A DNA stretch of 35,000 nucleotides from Chrysomallon squamiferum (taxonomy: Eukaryota; Mollusca; Gastropoda; Neomphalida; Peltospiridae), in assembly GCA_012295275.1 (NCBI GenBank), contig CM022671.1, positions 30,263,750 to 30,298,749 on the forward strand, in the 5' to 3' direction. Positions 32,710-35,000 of the stretch are shown one piece after another. Position 1 is the stretch's first letter, and the number at the start of each line of letters is the position of its first letter. The notes beneath the pieces were generated by a model. The model was not told where the DNA came from. It did not search any database and saw only the letters and a list, made by a program, of their open reading frames with translations. The translations under genes and the position numbers were made by a program.

Positions 32710-34362
32710 TTTTTAGTGCTATAGGTGTTTTTTTCTTTTTTTTCAAAACGTTCTTTATGACGATCATAATGGACTTTATTTACATGAACTTGATGATGAT
32801 GATGATAATTTAATATTTAAGAAACAAATAATAATCAGATTTTATTACATGATTTTCGGGTTTTTGCTTTATTATTTAGCTGTTTAAACAATGTTTTTTA
32901 TTATTCTTTTTATAACAAAAAAAAAGATAATTGATTTTTCTTCTTTTTTTTTTTTTTTCTTTAACAAACAGTTTTATCGTTTAAATTTATTTTTAACTTT
33001 ATTTAACGTTAAATTAATATGTATTATATATTTTTGATAATAATACAATTAAAAACAAAATTTTAAAAAGGTATATATTTTTCAAACATATGTTTAGATT
33101 TTTAAAACGTTTTTTAATGGTTTTTAAAATAATAACTGAAAGTTTGGTTTAATTAATTTCATTTTTAAATTTTACTTAATCAACAGATCATTAAAACAAA
33201 TAAATAAATAAATAAATAAATAAATCAACTTTGTTTATAATAAATTTTAGTATTAAAAATATAAAATTCCTTTTTAAAGTACGAAACAGTCTTAACAGAA
33301 TAACTCCATTTTACGTTTTCAATAAAAATTTCTATTCTTCTTTTCGTGTTTTATTTTTTTAAAAGAATTTTAAAAAGGGGGCGTACTATTTAAAATGATT
33401 CCTGAGACATCAAGAAAAAAAAAAAAAAAAAAAAAAAGCTTTAAAAACATAAATAATTATGTTTTCCCAACTGAATCCAAAGATGTTTTATAACAATATA
33501 CTGCACTTGAAGAAAAACAAGAAACCCAGAATTGTGGCAGAATTTCACTATTCATTGGTCGCGTAACTAACAATTACATCAGTTTATGTTAAAACAAGAA
33601 AGAAAGAAAGAAAAAAACAGAAAGGAAAAAAAATAATAATAAAAAAGAAGAAGAAAGGAAAATCATAAGAAAAGAAGACAGAGAAAAATAAAATAAAACT
33701 GATAAAAAAAAAAATAAATAAATAAATAAAGACAAAAAAAAAAAGTAAAATAAAATAAAATTAAAATAAACGTAAAACGAAAAGTGAAAGATAAAAAAAA
33801 AAAAAAAAAAATAAAATAAAATAAAATAAAATAAAAGCTATTTATTATCTTTAAAATTATAATTATATGTCTCTGTTCTCTGTTTTTTAATTATTATTCA
33901 GACAAACAATATTTAATTTAAAAATTAGCCATGGCAGATTTGAAAAATCCTAAAGATGAACCAATTTCAACCACTTAGTAAAATGATGTTTGTTTAAGAA
34001 GATGAATAAAACAAATGTAGTGAAATAAAACTAACAAGAAACAAGAATTTTTTTTATAAATAAATAAATGAAAAAGAAAAAGAATAAAGAAAATTAAAAA
34101 TTAAATAATAAGCGCCACATTTTTTTTATTTTTTTTTTTTTTTTATTTTTTTAAAGAGGAAAAAAAGTGAAGTTTCATGAAAAAAATAAGGTATGAGAAA
34201 TTTAAAATATGTTTTACTCACTAAAATGATTATGAAAAAATTTACAAAATTAAATTTAATCAGTGTAATTAAATAATTATATATATAAAAAAAAAATGGT
34301 CTGTCTTTTTAATTAAAAACATAAACTGAGAATTTCACTTTTTGGTTTTCATTTTGTCATTG

Positions 34363-34428
<66 letters not shown>

Positions 34429-34630
34429 TATTATTATTATTATTATTATTTTGTTATCATTATGATAAAGGTTAACAATTATATTCTTTAAAATATGACA
34501 AAACACACACACAAAAAAAAGATAAAATATATCAAAGAATTAATTCCTGTTTTAATGTTTCAAACGAAAAATGAAAATTTTCTAAATGAAAAATAAAATA
34601 AAATTATTATGTTAATAATATATACTAACC
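32710..34630. repeat. Very AT-rich region with A-rich, AAAT and ATT tracts
   Basis: (AAAT)n 33199-33225, poly-A 33416-33437, A/G-rich low complexity 33594-33836, T-rich 34119-34151, (ATT)n 34365-34450. No gene seen. Confidence 0.85.
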
Positions 34631-34631
34631 A

Positions 34632-34758
34632 CAATATATTTACTAACCACTTTAATTAAGAATTACAGTTATTTTTTTTTTTTTTTTTTTTTTTTTTATA
34701 AAAAGGAAGAAAGAAAGAAAATAAATTAAATTATATATATAATTTAATTTATTATCTT

Positions 34759-34800
<42 letters not shown>

Positions 34801-34841
34801 ATAACTGTAATTCTTGATTAAAGTGGTTAGTAAATGTATTG
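34632..34841. repeat. Nested inverted repeat (possible foldback element)
   Basis: The outer arms CAATATATTTACTAACCACT... (34632-34672) and ...AAGTGGTTAGTAAATGTATTG (34801-34841) are 41 bp with two mismatches. Inside, AAATAAATTAAATTATATAT and its complement (about 34715-34757) form a second stem extended by GAAAGAAAG/CTTTCTTT. Between inner and outer stems both sides carry poly-T, which cannot pair. No clear target-site duplication seen. Confidence 0.85.
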
Positions 34842-34938
34842 ATAGACAGATAGATAGATAGACAGATTTATAAGAAGGCCGACAGGTAGGCAGAGAGACA
34901 GACAGATGGATAGTTATATAAGTTGGAATTGTTGTTAC

Positions 34939-34939
34939 C

Positions 34940-34982
<43 letters not shown>
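34939..34982. repeat. (ATT)n microsatellite at window end
   Basis: About 44 bp of ATT; before it at 34842-34920 are degenerate GATA/GACA units. Confidence 0.95.
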
Positions 34983-34984
<2 letters not shown>

Positions 34985-35000
34985 AAAAACGATGGAATGA

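Overview
The window is AT-rich and eukaryotic, dominated by microsatellites, with one recognisable gene and roughly 30 kb of non-coding DNA upstream of it. On the minus strand, three spliced pieces (5100-5088, 1857-1637, 367-1) join in frame to encode the start of a Pox neuro (Poxn) type Pax transcription factor: the peptide MPHTG, a complete paired domain, and about 70 residues beyond it. The gene runs off the left edge. Poxn is a protostome Pax class. Two diverged tRNA-headed SINEs (about 6486-6720 and 20123-20400) resemble a SINE body I recall from gastropods and bivalves. The best guess is therefore a lophotrochozoan, probably a mollusc. The SSR density alone would also fit a decapod crustacean or a cephalopod, so the assignment is inference.

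Layout: 1-367 is Poxn coding exon 3 (partial). 368-1636 is an intron carrying a 769-bp Tigger/pogo-type DNA transposon with both ends intact and its transposase deleted except for the N-terminal helix-turn-helix. 1637-1857 is exon 2. 1858-5087 is a 3.2-kb intron of homopolymers and triplet repeats around one unique CpG-containing block (2560-2830). 5088-5146 holds the 13-nt first coding exon and 5' UTR, probably preceded by a 91-bp UTR intron and another leader exon. If spliced that way, the leader carries a 39-codon upstream ORF that overlaps the Poxn start out of frame.

From 5.4 to 35 kb I recognise no further protein-coding gene. The sequence alternates between simple-repeat tracts (CT/GA, AAT/ATT, TATC, AT, CA, long poly-A/T) and islands of unique, CpG-containing DNA: about 7.44-7.66, 8.27-8.44, 9.04-9.72, 14.97-15.34, 16.27-16.72, 19.75-20.12, 22.54-22.97, 24.23-25.26, 28.29-28.70 and 31.44-32.16 kb. 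Several islands carry CACGTG E-boxes, homeodomain-like clusters or YY1/Pho-like sites, and are the natural candidates for Poxn regulatory DNA or distal promoters. Larger repeat structures are a ~70-bp minisatellite (17253-17700), a ~52-bp minisatellite (32201-32707), a 1.3-kb triplet satellite with a 90-bp higher-order unit (29217-30525), an exact-looking 282-bp palindrome (10531-10812) and a nested hairpin (34632-34841).

No CRISPR array, rRNA, functional tRNA, operon or bacterial-type system is present. Nothing here qualifies as a clearly new biological system. The most interesting items are the Poxn uORF arrangement, the regulatory-island pattern and the long inverted repeats.
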